A stretch of 64,000 nt of DNA, taken from the NCBI RefSeq assembly GCF_026385475.1, contig NZ_JANIDW010000001.1, positions 1 through 64,000 on the forward strand. Reading direction: 5' to 3'. A model generated the notes under the pieces. The model was not told the DNA's origin and did not search any database. It was given only the letters and a program-made list of their open reading frames with translations. Origin of the DNA: Bombella saccharophila. GTDB lineage: Bacteria > Pseudomonadota > Alphaproteobacteria > Acetobacterales > Acetobacteraceae. Shown piece by piece: positions 44,220 through 53,353 of this stretch. A program made the position numbers and the translations under genes. The number at the start of each line of letters is the position of its first letter. Within the stretch, counting starts at the first letter, position 1.

Positions 44220-44636
44220 TTATTGGCATTGGAGTTTTTGATTGGGCGGCAGGGTCGTAAGGCTTACATGGCTTACACCGTGGTGGAGGATGCCTAATTT
44301 ACTAGCCGCTGCTTTGGAAAGATCAATAATGCGGTCGCTATTATAGGGGCCTCTGTCATTTACGCGGACGATAACAGAACGGCCTGTTACGGAGGAATGT
44401 ACCCTTATGCGCGTACCGAGGGGTAGAGTAGGGTGGGCGGCCGTCATGGCATCAGGGTGGAGACGTTCCCCGCTGGCGGTACGCTTGCCCGCAAAGCTTT
44501 TAGTGCCATACCAACTGGCAAGACCACTTTGTGTGAAAGCGGGCGTAGACGCTAAGGCGGTGGTAGGCTGTAAGCAGGCGAGTATAAAGCAAAATAGAGT
44601 GTAGGAGAGGAAGGAAAGGAAGGTTCGTGTGGTCAT
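44220..44636 (-). CDS. rlpA: RlpA-like septal lytic transglycosylase
   Basis: A 138-residue protein from ATG 44636, which places a signal peptide ([12 protein letters not shown] then A-L-A-S) at its start; an upstream ATG at 44678 adds 14 polar residues. The mature part is the double-psi beta barrel of RlpA: G-L-A-S-W-Y-G near the start, [15 protein letters not shown], and V-N-D-R-G-P-Y with the catalytic Asp. No C-terminal SPOR domain is present and no lipobox Cys, so it may be a truncated or soluble form. Confidence 0.85.
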   Translation of the reverse strand: MTTRTFLSFLSYTLFCFILACLQPTTALASTPAFTQSGLASWYGTKSFAGKRTASGERLHPDAMTAAHPTLPLGTRIRVHSSVTGRSVIVRVNDRGPYNSDRIIDLSKAAASKLGILHHGVSHVSLTTLPPNQKLQCQ

Positions 44637-44788
44637 GAACTGTATCGGTTGTTGTTTTATCTTATAAGATTGTCTCATAAATTAGGTGTAAGAGCTAGCG
44701 TGGGACTAAAGAGGGTAGATAAGGTTAGGGAGTATCTCTCTTTAGTGTTAAGAGTTTGCTATAAAAAGAGTGTCTTTACCTAGGGAAT

Positions 44789-45262
44789 ATGAAGATGCTA
44801 TCAGCCGTGCCGATGAAGCGACCTCTCATTGTTGTCCTAAACGGACCGAACCTAAATATGCTAGGGCTGAGACAGCCTGATATATATGGTGCTGCAACAT
44901 TGGATGATGTGGAGCAGCTCTGCTTACAAGCAGCGGAACGGCTGGATGTAACGATTGATTTTCGCCAGACCAATGGTGAGGGGGAGCTGGTATCGTGGGT
45001 GCAGGAGTGTCGTGGCCGTGCAAGTGGCATCGTCATAAACCCTGCGGCTTATGGGCATACGTCAATTGCTTTACTTGATGCGCTTTTAGCCGTTGAGTTG
45101 CCGGTGATTGAGGTGCATATGTCTAACATTCATCGCCGGGAAGCATTTCGTCATCATACGTATGTTTCTCAGGCAGCTCGTGGTGTTATCTGCGGGTTGG
45201 GGATACGTGGGTACGCTCACGCTCTACAGGCGGTGGCAGATATGATTGAGGATGAAGGATGA
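44789..45262 (+). CDS. aroQ: 3-dehydroquinate dehydratase, type II
   Basis: A 157-residue shikimate-pathway enzyme. The type II signature L-N-G-P-N-L-N-M-L-G is seen, with P-D-I-Y-G; the catalytic Tyr is in N-P-A-A-Y-G-H-T-S and the His in V-H-M-S-N-I. An alternative start at 44813 matches the family N-terminus better, although AGGGA lies near 44789. It overlaps accB by four bases and starts an aroQ-accB-accC operon. The 110 bases upstream (44679-44788) contain a TATAAA-like element near 44760 but no clear -35. Confidence 0.92.
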   Translation: MKMLSAVPMKRPLIVVLNGPNLNMLGLRQPDIYGAATLDDVEQLCLQAAERLDVTIDFRQTNGEGELVSWVQECRGRASGIVINPAAYGHTSIALLDALLAVELPVIEVHMSNIHRREAFRHHTYVSQAARGVICGLGIRGYAHALQAVADMIEDEG

Positions 45263-45717
45263 GCCGTATGCTCGTGGATAAGGAGGCCATTCGGGCACTA
45301 GCCGATATCTTAACTGATACAGGCTTGACCGAAATTGAAGTGTCCGAGGGTGATAGCCGCCTTCGTGTTGCGCGCAATGTGAGTGTGCAGGCAGCGGCAG
45401 CCCCTGTGGCGGCATCATCGGTTGCTGCGGCAGCTCCTGCGGCGGATGAGGCGGTAGCACCGCCAGCGGATTTATCCTCTCATCCTGGTGCGGTGCCTAG
45501 CCCGATGGTGGGGGTGGCTTATCTTACGCCAGATCCATCTTCCCCGCCTTTTGTGCAAGAGGGCGCGCAGGTTGCCGCGGGGCAGACCATTATGCTCATT
45601 GAGGCTATGAAGACGTTCAACCAGATCAAGGCTCCGCGTGCGGGTAAGCTGGTCCGTTATTGTGTGGCGTCTGGTGAGCCGGTTGAGTTTGGGGCTGCAT
45701 TGGCGATTATTGAGTAA
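45259..45717 (+). CDS. accB: Biotin carboxyl carrier protein of acetyl-CoA carboxylase
   Basis: A 152-residue carrier whose Lys in the C-terminal E-A-M-K-T motif is biotinylated. It has an N-terminal helical domain, an Ala/Pro-rich linker (about residues 52-80), and the barrel P-S-P-M-V-G with a thumb-like segment F-V-Q-E-G-A-Q-V. It transfers carboxyl groups between biotin carboxylase and carboxyltransferase in fatty acid synthesis. Its start codon overlaps the aroQ stop, and its TAA overlaps the accC ATG by one base. Confidence 0.94.
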   Translation: MSRMLVDKEAIRALADILTDTGLTEIEVSEGDSRLRVARNVSVQAAAAPVAASSVAAAAPAADEAVAPPADLSSHPGAVPSPMVGVAYLTPDPSSPPFVQEGAQVAAGQTIMLIEAMKTFNQIKAPRAGKLVRYCVASGEPVEFGAALAIIE

Positions 45718-47069
45718 TGTTTTCCAAGATTCTAATCGCCAATCGTGGCGAGATCGCGTTGCGTGTATTGCGTGCCTGTCGGGAGATGGGCATCAAGACG
45801 GTGGCGGTGCATTCCACAGCTGATGCCGATGCTATGCATGTTCGTTTGGCAGATGAGGCTGTCTGCATTGGGCCGCCGAGCTCTCGTGATTCCTACCTGA
45901 ATGTGGCGGCGATTCTTTCTGCAGCGACGATTACTGGGGCGGAGGCGATTCACCCCGGTTATGGCTTCCTCTCTGAGAATGCTGAGTTTGCGGAAACGGT
46001 GGAGGAGCATGGTATTGCCTTCATCGGTCCAACGGCTGAGCATATTCGCATGATGGGGGATAAAATCACCGCTAAGACCACGATGGAGGCTCTTGGTGTG
46101 CCGCTTGTGCCGGGGTCTGATGGGGCGTTGGCTAGCCTTGAGGAAGCGCGTGAGGTGGCTGAACGTGTGGGGTATCCTGTCCTCATCAAAGCTGCAGCAG
46201 GCGGTGGTGGCCGAGGGATGAAAGTTGCCCAAACGGCTGATGAGATTGAAGAAGCATGGAGTGTTGCCCGGACAGAAGCACGGGCCGCTTTTGGCAATGA
46301 TGAGGTTTATTTAGAGAAATATCTCGATAAGCCGCGTCATATTGAGCTTCAGATTATGGGTGATACGCACGGCAATGTTGTGCATTTTGGGGAGCGTGAT
46401 TGCTCCTTGCAGCGGCGTCACCAAAAATTGCTGGAAGAAGCAGGCTCGCCCGTCATTACACCAGAGCAACGTAATGAGATTGGTAAGACCGTTACCGATG
46501 CGCTCTCGCGTATGGGGTATCGCAATGCGGGGACGTTGGAGTTCCTTTATCAAGATGGGCAATTTTGCTTTATTGAGATGAATACCCGTCTGCAGGTGGA
46601 GCATCCTGTTACAGAGATGGTGTGTGATGTGGATTTGGTAAGAGAGCAAATCCGCGTTGCAGCGGGAGAAAAGCTCGGGTACCGGCAAGAGGACATTGTA
46701 ATGTCCGGCCATGCGATTGAATGTCGCATCAATGCTGAGGACCCGATGAGCTTTGTGCCGAATCCAGGTAAAGTGAAGGTCTTTCACGCGCCTGGTGGGT
46801 TAGGGGTACGCATGGATAGTGCTATCTTCTCCGGCTATAAGGTTCCGCCTTATTACGATAGCATGATTGCGAAATTGATCGTCCATGCCCCAACGCGGGA
46901 GCAAGCGATTGCCCGTATGAAGCGTGCTTTGACAGAGTGTGTTGTAGAAGGGGTGAAAACGGTCATTCCACTGCATCAGAAGATATTGGCGGACCCGGAG
47001 TTCCAAAAAGGGGATTATACTATCCACTGGCTGGAGAATTTTGTCGAGAAGATGCAGAATAACCACTAA
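45717..47069 (+). CDS. accC: Biotin carboxylase of acetyl-CoA carboxylase
   Basis: A 450-residue ATP-grasp enzyme that carboxylates biotin on AccB. The N-terminal N-R-G-E-I-A-L-R-V motif, the ATP loop [14 protein letters not shown] then [10 protein letters not shown] and the C-terminal R-I-N-A-E-D are all present. Length equals that of E. coli AccC within a few residues. It is translationally coupled to accB. A strong terminator follows at 47091-47124. Confidence 0.96.
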   Translation: MFSKILIANRGEIALRVLRACREMGIKTVAVHSTADADAMHVRLADEAVCIGPPSSRDSYLNVAAILSAATITGAEAIHPGYGFLSENAEFAETVEEHGIAFIGPTAEHIRMMGDKITAKTTMEALGVPLVPGSDGALASLEEAREVAERVGYPVLIKAAAGGGGRGMKVAQTADEIEEAWSVARTEARAAFGNDEVYLEKYLDKPRHIELQIMGDTHGNVVHFGERDCSLQRRHQKLLEEAGSPVITPEQRNEIGKTVTDALSRMGYRNAGTLEFLYQDGQFCFIEMNTRLQVEHPVTEMVCDVDLVREQIRVAAGEKLGYRQEDIVMSGHAIECRINAEDPMSFVPNPGKVKVFHAPGGLGVRMDSAIFSGYKVPPYYDSMIAKLIVHAPTREQAIARMKRALTECVVEGVKTVIPLHQKILADPEFQKGDYTIHWLENFVEKMQNNH

Positions 47070-47090
47070 TTGTGCGGTGTATTATGTTGG

Positions 47091-47124
47091 AAAGGCCGTT
47101 CCTTTATGAGGGACGGCCTTTTTT
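47091..47124. terminator. Bidirectional terminator after accC
   Basis: AAAGGCCGTTCC, a seven-base loop and GGGACGGCCTTTTTT pair with one mismatch. It separates the convergent accC and the CcmA-CcmB gene. Confidence 0.85.
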
Positions 47125-47128
47125 ATGT

Positions 47129-48454
47129 CTAAGATTGAGCATCGCGTAAGCTTAACCCCGCGATAAAAGGGCAGAGGGGGACGCTGAGGAGGAAGAAAGC
47201 TGCCAAAAGGCTTAACGTGGCATGGTTGGCAGGTCCCGGTGGCATTGTGCAAGCTAACGTGCCGAAAATGAGGCTTGGGGCCATAAGCGGGAGGGTGAGG
47301 ATGGGTAGGAGAAGGCTGTTCTGCCGTGCCCCTAGGGTGATAGCCGCTGTCATGCCACCGAGGAAGGCTAAGGTGAGGCTGCCGAGGGTCATGCTGAGGA
47401 TAAGGCGGGGCAGGGATGAGAGCGAGAGCTGGAAGAAAAGGGCCATTATCGGTGTGATAAGCAGCAAGGGAAGGCTGCTGGTGACCCAATGGCTGATGAT
47501 TTTACCAAGGGCAATAAAAGCAGGGGCGAGGCGCATGCGTAAGAGGTCTAAAGAGCCATCTTCCGCATCGGCGTTATAAAGACGTTCCAGCGGTAAGAGG
47601 CTTGCGAGCAAGAGGCAGACCCATAAAATGCCCGGCCCAACCTGTTGGAGGCGCGCTGGGGCGGGGCCGAGTGCGAGCGCAAAGAGCATGCAGCATATGA
47701 TGAGAAAGCCCAGCCCAGCAATGCCGTCCCGCCGATGAGAGAGAGCCAGCCAGAACTCGCGGCGGAGATGGTGTAGAAAAGGATGAACGGGGTGTTTGGG
47801 CCTCTCATGAATATGTTGCGGCAGAGGTGGTGCAATATGAAGGCGGGAGGAGAGTGGGGTGGGTGTTATGCTGTGTGTTGCTGTACCGAGTGTGAGTATG
47901 TGGCTATGGGGGAGGAGAAGCGGATTATGTGAGGCAGCCATCACGCAGCCCCCTCGGGCGCGATGGGTGGCGATGATGGTGTTAAAGAGGGCGAGGCTTT
48001 GGGCATCCAGCCCATGAGTGGGTTCATCAAGGAGCCAAAGGGGCGCGTTAGTGAGTAAGAGTCGGGCGAGTCCCACCCGGCGTTTTTGCCCGTATGAAAG
48101 CAAACGTACCGGGCAGTTGAGCAAAGGGGTTAAGGCTAAGTGTGTGAGGGCCTCATGCAGGGCTGTTATTGTGTGGGGGGTAAAGAGGCGGAGATTTTGC
48201 TCTACAGTAAGGGTGGGTTTGAGGGCATTGTCCGTCCCTAGCCATGCGATATTGGCTGCGGCGGTGAGTGTCCCTTGTGTGGGTGGGCAAAGCCCAGCAA
48301 TCAGCCGTAGAAAGGAGGATTTACCAACGCCATTAGGCCCGATAAGGGTAAGGGCATCACCGGGGTATAGCTGACCAGAGAGGTCGTTGATGAGGCACCG
48401 CCCTGCACGGGTCAGTTGGATATGGTCTAATGATAAGAGGGGCGTAGGGTGCAT
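47129..48454 (-). CDS. ccmAB: Fused heme exporter CcmA-CcmB
   Basis: A 441-residue single chain that joins an ABC ATPase to a membrane permease. Residues 1 to about 210 match CcmA: Walker A G-P-N-G-V-G-K-S-S at 39-47, signature L-S-Y-G-Q-K-R-R, Walker B L-W-L-L-D-E-P-T. From about 225 the chain is a polytopic CcmB: H-H-L-R-R-E-F-W-L-A and several hydrophobic helices to the end. In most bacteria these are separate genes for heme delivery in cytochrome c maturation. The fusion is read directly; the heme role is from family knowledge. Confidence 0.85.
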   Translation of the reverse strand: MHPTPLLSLDHIQLTRAGRCLINDLSGQLYPGDALTLIGPNGVGKSSFLRLIAGLCPPTQGTLTAAANIAWLGTDNALKPTLTVEQNLRLFTPHTITALHEALTHLALTPLLNCPVRLLSYGQKRRVGLARLLLTNAPLWLLDEPTHGLDAQSLALFNTIIATHRARGGCVMAASHNPLLLPHSHILTLGTATHSITPTPLSSRLHIAPPLPQHIHERPKHPVHPFLHHLRREFWLALSHRRDGIAGLGFLIICCMLFALALGPAPARLQQVGPGILWVCLLLASLLPLERLYNADAEDGSLDLLRMRLAPAFIALGKIISHWVTSSLPLLLITPIMALFFQLSLSSLPRLILSMTLGSLTLAFLGGMTAAITLGARQNSLLLPILTLPLMAPSLIFGTLACTMPPGPANHATLSLLAAFFLLSVPLCPFIAGLSLRDAQS

Positions 48455-48579
48455 GAGGGTGTTTCATGTGGAGTGTGTACCCAGAGGGTAGGAAGAAAAT
48501 GATGCTGATTGATGAAAAATATAGGAAAGCCTGTTTTGCTGGAAGGGTTCTTATGGTTATGAAGGCACATGATGAATGA

Positions 48580-48606
48580 CTACAAGGTGGTAACGCCACA
48601 TTGTAG
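48580..48606. promoter_or_regulatory. Hairpin in the amino acid transporter leader
   Basis: CTACAA, one mismatch, GTGG, a five-base loop, CCAC, one mismatch and TTGTAG form a near-perfect repeat ending 34 bases before the GTG start. It may be an operator or leader structure. Nothing else is recognised in the 185-base spacer 48455-48639. Confidence 0.45.
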
Positions 48607-48639
48607 CGTGGGGAAGGATGTTCTGAACTGACTGATTGG

Positions 48640-49383
48640 GTGTTAAAGGCGAGTAATATCGTCAAATCCTTTAGCGGGAATGAGATTCTGCGGGGGATTT
48701 CGCTAGAGGTGGAGCGTGGGGAGTTGATTTCCATCATCGGGCCATCCGGTTGTGGAAAATCGACCTTTTTGCGATGCCTGAACTTTTTAGAACATCCTGA
48801 TGCGGGCGATGTGCAGGTGGAGAATGTGAAGCTTGCCAGCCATGGGGCATGGCGGCGGGCGGATGAGGCGCAGGCTCATCGGTTGCGGAGCCATGTGGGG
48901 ATGGTGTTTCAGTCCTTCAACTTATTCCCCCATCGTACGGTGTTGGAGAATGTTATGCTCGCACCGATGCAGGTGAAAGGATTAGAGGAAGGCAAGGCCC
49001 ATAAAATTGCTTGCGAGTTGTTGGAGAAGGTGGGTCTATCCGCTGTGAAGGGGCGGTATCCTGATCGTCTCTCTGGTGGGCAGCAGCAGCGTGCTGCCAT
49101 TGCGCGGGCTTTGGCTATGAAGCCTTCTGTCATGCTCTATGATGAGCCAACCTCTGCGTTGGACCCGGAACTCTCAGAGGAAGTGTTGTCGGTCATGCGG
49201 GCATTGGATGCAGAGGGAATGACCCAGCTTGTTGTAACGCATGATATGCGCTTTGCCCGTGCTGCCTCTGATAGGGTGTTATTTATGGAGGCTGGGCAGA
49301 TTGTTGAGAGTGGCGACCCGGATGTGATTTTCGCTAATCCGCGTGAGGCGGGGACGCGGCGTTTTCTGCGGACATTATTGTGA
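48640..49383 (+). CDS. Polar amino acid ABC transporter ATP-binding protein
   Basis: A 247-residue GlnQ/HisP-type ATPase, starting at GTG. Walker A G-P-S-G-C-G-K-S-T, Q-loop V-F-Q-S-F-N-L-F-P-H, signature L-S-G-G-Q-Q-Q-R and Walker B M-L-Y-D-E-P-T-S-A-L-D are all visible. It powers uptake of an amino acid with the fused binding protein-permease encoded next, whose in-frame GTG overlaps this stop. No good ribosome-binding sequence precedes the start, so an upstream codon is possible. Confidence 0.92.
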   Translation: MLKASNIVKSFSGNEILRGISLEVERGELISIIGPSGCGKSTFLRCLNFLEHPDAGDVQVENVKLASHGAWRRADEAQAHRLRSHVGMVFQSFNLFPHRTVLENVMLAPMQVKGLEEGKAHKIACELLEKVGLSAVKGRYPDRLSGGQQQRAAIARALAMKPSVMLYDEPTSALDPELSEEVLSVMRALDAEGMTQLVVTHDMRFARAASDRVLFMEAGQIVESGDPDVIFANPREAGTRRFLRTLL

Positions 49384-49403
49384 AGGATAAGGGCGTGGTG
49401 CGT

Positions 49404-50987
49404 ATGAAACGCGTCTTATTATGGGCAGCTGGCCTTATGCTATGGGCTGGGCTGCTTGGTGGTGGCTCTGTAGCGTGGGCAGATGGGGCAGCAGCAACGG
49501 CAGGGCAGCCATCTGTTGCAGGGCTGCATGTGCCGGGGGCACGTAATGAGCAGGACTTGCCTTGGGCCTCGGACGGGGAGGCGAATGTCCCTTACGTGTT
49601 CCACGACCCTGCGCATGAAGGGCGGATGACAGGGTTTGAATATGACCTGATGCAGGCTTTGGCCCCTCGGCTAGGCCGCCAGGGGCGGTTTGTGCAAAAT
49701 GGGTGGGATGGGCTTATTCCCGGCCTTGGGCGTGACCTTTATGCGTTGGTTATAGATGGGATTGAGATGACGCCGGAGCATAAGGAGGCGGTATTATTTT
49801 CACGCCCTTATTACGTGACGGTGGACCGGATTGTCCTGCGGAAGAATGAGACGGGGTTGGAGAGTGTGGCGGCCCTTAAAGGGCATGTTGTTGGCACAAT
49901 TAAGAGTACTGCGGCGGAGCGGTTATTGCTGGACCACGACCCGGCGAATGTGCGCTCTTATGATGAGGAGACTAATCTTTTCTCCGACCTGAAGAATGGG
50001 CGGCTTGATGCGATTTTAATTGATGAGCCAATTGCCCTTTATTATTGCTCTGATGATTTAAAGCTCGTAGGGCCGCCGATTGGCCGTGTGGCGTATGGGA
50101 TTGCGTTTGCCAAAGATAATCCCGGCTTGCGTGATGCTGTTGATGCCGCTTTAGGCACATTGATGAGCGATGGGACGTTGCATCAGATTCTCGCGCGTTG
50201 GAATCTGTGGACGCCACAAATGGCCGACTATACGGGGGACCATAGCGTCTCTTCCACCCAGCCAACGGCATGGACGGGGTATCGTCAGACGATGGAGCGT
50301 ATGTCTGGCAGTGGTCTCCAAGCGATGGTGCAGCGTTATAGCAGCTTCTTGCCCCTCATTGCGCGTGGGGCTTTGATGACGCTTGCCGTATCGGCCCTTG
50401 CGATGGTGTTAGCGGTCGCTTTTGGGTTGGTTTTGGCTCTAGCCCGTGCCTATGGTCTGGCCCCTTTGCGGTGGGTCGCGGGTGTGTATGTGGAGGTTGT
50501 GCGTGGCACGCCGCTTTTAATCCAAGTTTTATTTATCTTTTATGGCCTGCCTGCGTTTGGTGTGAAATTATCGCCCTTCGCGGCGGGTGTGTTGGCTTTG
50601 GGGCTGAATTACGCTGCGTATGAGGCAGAGAATTACCGTGCGGGCTTGCTCTCTGTGCCGCGTGGGCAGATGGAAGCGGCCATTGCGCTGAATATGACCC
50701 ATCGGCAAGCGTTGCGTTTGGTGATTGTTCCGCAGGCTTTTCGCACGGTTGTCCCGGTCATGACGAATGATTTTATCGCGCTCTTAAAGGATAGTTCGCT
50801 CGTCTCGGTCATTACTCTAACGGAGTTGAGCCAGACTTATATCCGGCTCTCCTCGACCTATTATGATTATATTGGGACGGGGCTTTTGGTCGCTTTAGCT
50901 TATTTGTTGGTAGGCCTGCCTTTTGTCCGCCTCGCCCGCATGGCGGAAAAGCGCATGGGGCGGGTGGTGTCTAAAGGGCATCATTAA
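49404..50987 (+). CDS. Fused substrate-binding protein and permease of an amino acid ABC transporter
   Basis: A 527-residue protein from ATG 49404 (AAGGG upstream; GTG 49380 is an alternative overlapping the previous stop). It has a signal sequence, a bacterial extracellular solute-binding domain family 3 (about residues 45-285, with F-E-Y-D-L-M-Q-A-L and G-T-I-K-S-T-A-A-E), and a C-terminal permease (about 310-520) with the E-V-V-R-G-T-P-L-L-I-Q motif and the loop G-Q-M-E-A-A-I-A-L. The fused binding domain would be tethered in the periplasm. It pairs with the upstream ATPase. Confidence 0.9.
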   Translation: MKRVLLWAAGLMLWAGLLGGGSVAWADGAAATAGQPSVAGLHVPGARNEQDLPWASDGEANVPYVFHDPAHEGRMTGFEYDLMQALAPRLGRQGRFVQNGWDGLIPGLGRDLYALVIDGIEMTPEHKEAVLFSRPYYVTVDRIVLRKNETGLESVAALKGHVVGTIKSTAAERLLLDHDPANVRSYDEETNLFSDLKNGRLDAILIDEPIALYYCSDDLKLVGPPIGRVAYGIAFAKDNPGLRDAVDAALGTLMSDGTLHQILARWNLWTPQMADYTGDHSVSSTQPTAWTGYRQTMERMSGSGLQAMVQRYSSFLPLIARGALMTLAVSALAMVLAVAFGLVLALARAYGLAPLRWVAGVYVEVVRGTPLLIQVLFIFYGLPAFGVKLSPFAAGVLALGLNYAAYEAENYRAGLLSVPRGQMEAAIALNMTHRQALRLVIVPQAFRTVVPVMTNDFIALLKDSSLVSVITLTELSQTYIRLSSTYYDYIGTGLLVALAYLLVGLPFVRLARMAEKRMGRVVSKGHH

Positions 50988-50995
50988 GTCGTGAG

Positions 50996-51934
50996 CTAGG
51001 GGGCTTCAGGGTCGTGGGGGATTATGTGCCCCTCTAGCTGGTTGTCAAAACCTAAGCGTAGGCTCTTTTGCCAGTCGAGGGCCCAATTACGCATTTTGGT
51101 GATGAAATCCCGCACAATAGTTGGTTGTGTTTGCGTGTCGTGTGCCCATGCTGGCAGGGGGGCGAGGAACTGATGCGTTTGCGGGTTAAGGGGGGGGATG
51201 AGAGTATCAATAAGGGCGATTTGGGCCTGCCCATTTGAGGTTACAGCGATATGACGCCACTGGACGGCGAGAAATAGAGGCGGGATGGGCGTGACCCCGA
51301 GGGCTTGTAGTCGGTTGATGGATTGATTGATGAGAGGATTCGTACTGACATCATCGCCTTGTAAGACAACAGTCCCCGCACCAATACAGTCCTCCCCAGC
51401 GGGGAGCAGGGGGAGACTATGGTTAAGGTAGTTGCGGTCATCGTGGCATACGTTAGTGGCTGCGAAGGTTTGGTCTAGAGGGATGGGCTGTTGTGTTGCC
51501 TGTGCAATAATGAGCCCCGTGATGGCCCCTTGTTGGGTGCGGACAAGGGCTAAGAAGGAAAAGGGAGAATCGTTGCTGATTTGCGCAGAGAGAATGGGGT
51601 GCCATTCTCCTTTAGGGAGAGGGATAGTATGCCCTGCCAAGGTGACGCGGTCGCGCACGATCTCTGCCATGCTAGGATATTGCATATGGATGGGCGGATG
51701 ATTTGTTGATTGGCTTTCTGCCTCGGTTGAATCATCATGGGCAGAGTTAGCTGCTTGTAGCGCGTTAGAGGTATGCGGAGGTAGGTGGCCTGGCAGCCAA
51801 GGGGCGTGTTTTTTAACCCAAGGGCTAGGGAAGAAGGCTGCCATGAGGATGCCACCAACCCCAAGGATAAAGCAGCATCGCCAAAGCGGTGCTTGCCGCC
51901 ACAATGCTATGAAGGCGTTTAATAATGTTTTCAC
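50996..51934 (-). CDS. Membrane-anchored protein of unknown function, partner of the AAA+ ATPase
   Basis: A 312-residue protein with one N-terminal membrane helix at about residues 18-36 (W-R-C-C-F-I-L-G-V-G-G) and the rest presumably periplasmic. A Ser/Asn/His-rich linker follows, then a domain with two cysteines (N-V-C-H and E-D-C-I), a mixed alpha/beta region L-A-V-Q-W-R-H-I-A-V, and a C-terminal helix. I do not recognise a family. Its start overlaps the AAA+ ATPase stop by four bases, so the two are translationally coupled. Downstream converging gene is the fused transporter. Confidence 0.7.
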   Translation of the reverse strand: MKTLLNAFIALWRQAPLWRCCFILGVGGILMAAFFPSPWVKKHAPWLPGHLPPHTSNALQAANSAHDDSTEAESQSTNHPPIHMQYPSMAEIVRDRVTLAGHTIPLPKGEWHPILSAQISNDSPFSFLALVRTQQGAITGLIIAQATQQPIPLDQTFAATNVCHDDRNYLNHSLPLLPAGEDCIGAGTVVLQGDDVSTNPLINQSINRLQALGVTPIPPLFLAVQWRHIAVTSNGQAQIALIDTLIPPLNPQTHQFLAPLPAWAHDTQTQPTIVRDFITKMRNWALDWQKSLRLGFDNQLEGHIIPHDPEAP

Positions 51935-53217
51935 AGGCTTGCCTTATGCATTTTTTCCTGCGGCTCTTCACTGGTTTCAGCACGAATTTGGCCCTCCTCT
52001 TCCATAATGAGGTGAACATGGGTCCGGCCTTGTTGACGAGCGGTAATGAGGCTGTCGCTGATCATATCTTCAATGGAGCGGAGGAGATCGCGCGCACTTG
52101 CCATGCTGCCGAGTTTTTGTTGTTTTTGCATAAGCTCAAATAAAAGGGCGGGGTCGATGCCGCCAGCTTCAACATTAAGCCCATAACCACGAATCATCTG
52201 CTCAATTTCGAGGGCGGCAACACGGGCGAGGTCTAGCCCACGTAAGGGACGGAAGACGAAAATACGGTCTAGTCGATTGAGGACCTCCGGTGCGAAGCCG
52301 GAGCGGCGCAGGGCCTCTGTGGATTCAGCGCGCATTCTTTCGGGGTCTTCGGCCCAACGTTCGGCGATGGTGCTGAGTTCATCAGTTGCGACATTGGAGG
52401 TGAGAACGAAGATAGCGCGTGTGGTTGGGACTAATTCATTGGTGGAGGCTTCCGTGACGTGTCCATCATTCCAAGCGGTAAGGAATTTTTTAAAGACGTC
52501 AGGGTGTGCTTTTTCTATTTCATCAAGGAGGACGACAGCATCAGGCTGTTCTTTAAGACCGCCTGTAAGGCGACCAAATGTGTCCGACCCCACATAGCCT
52601 TTGGGCGAACCAAAGAGTTGTGTTGCCGCATGAGGGCTGGACATTTGTGTCATATCGAAATGCAGAAGAGGTCGCTCTGTTTGGGTGGCGATTTGCTTGG
52701 CGAGATAGGTTTTCCCAGTGCCTGGGGGGCCAGCAAGTAGAAACACACCAACAGGGCGGTTGCGCGTGTGAAGGGCTAAGCGACGGCGGAGCTGCTGGGA
52801 AATATCTTCACATACCTGGTCTTGCCCGATAACGCGTGCGCGTAAAGAGGCGGCAAGCTCTTCGGCATTAATGGCACTTTCGCGTTGTTGGCGAGCCAGC
52901 ATATCTTCAAGGGCTGTGCGGTTGGTCAAACGGCTGAGAACATCCATGAGGAAAGTCTTTCTATGGCGGAGGCCGTGGCGGGCCAGATGTTCAGAGGAGA
53001 GATAATAGAGCATCCCGGCAAAAGAGAGGGCAAGCCCGATTATTCCGATAGGCAGATAGCCCGGGCGTGCCCAGTTTATAGCAATTAAGAGGTCATGTAA
53101 CAAAGCGCCTGGGGAGAGATGGACCATCAGCGCAAGTTGGACGGCAGCGAGAATAAGGAAGGCTGCCATCATGAGCGGCATCATTCGGGATAGCCAGGGG
53201 ATTAGGGATTTCATCAT
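51931..53217 (-). CDS. Membrane-anchored single-ring Clp-type AAA+ ATPase
   Basis: A 428-residue protein with two N-terminal membrane helices (about 12-34 and 53-75) and a cytoplasmic AAA+ module like the D2 ring of ClpB/ClpA. Walker A G-P-P-G-T-G-K-T is at 163-170, the pore loop G-Y-V-G at 207-210, Walker B V-V-L-L-D-E-I-E-K-A-H at 228-238 and sensor-1 T-S-N at 273-275. A ClpB-D2-like small lid follows. The aromatic pore loop implies threading of protein substrates; the membrane anchor and two membrane partners suggest an envelope role. No ClpP gene is nearby. I do not recognise the specific family. Confidence 0.88.
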   Translation of the reverse strand: MMKSLIPWLSRMMPLMMAAFLILAAVQLALMVHLSPGALLHDLLIAINWARPGYLPIGIIGLALSFAGMLYYLSSEHLARHGLRHRKTFLMDVLSRLTNRTALEDMLARQQRESAINAEELAASLRARVIGQDQVCEDISQQLRRRLALHTRNRPVGVFLLAGPPGTGKTYLAKQIATQTERPLLHFDMTQMSSPHAATQLFGSPKGYVGSDTFGRLTGGLKEQPDAVVLLDEIEKAHPDVFKKFLTAWNDGHVTEASTNELVPTTRAIFVLTSNVATDELSTIAERWAEDPERMRAESTEALRRSGFAPEVLNRLDRIFVFRPLRGLDLARVAALEIEQMIRGYGLNVEAGGIDPALLFELMQKQQKLGSMASARDLLRSIEDMISDSLITARQQGRTHVHLIMEEEGQIRAETSEEPQEKMHKASL

Positions 53218-53353
53218 AGGTGGCTGCTATCTCGGACAGATGGTGTGAGAGGTATTGTTGTAAAGACTATACAATAGGTTGTTTTCGCTACCAGCGTGGG
53301 ATGGGGTCAAGCCCTTTAATGATGACAGGCAGGTCATTTTAACAGATGCCTAA

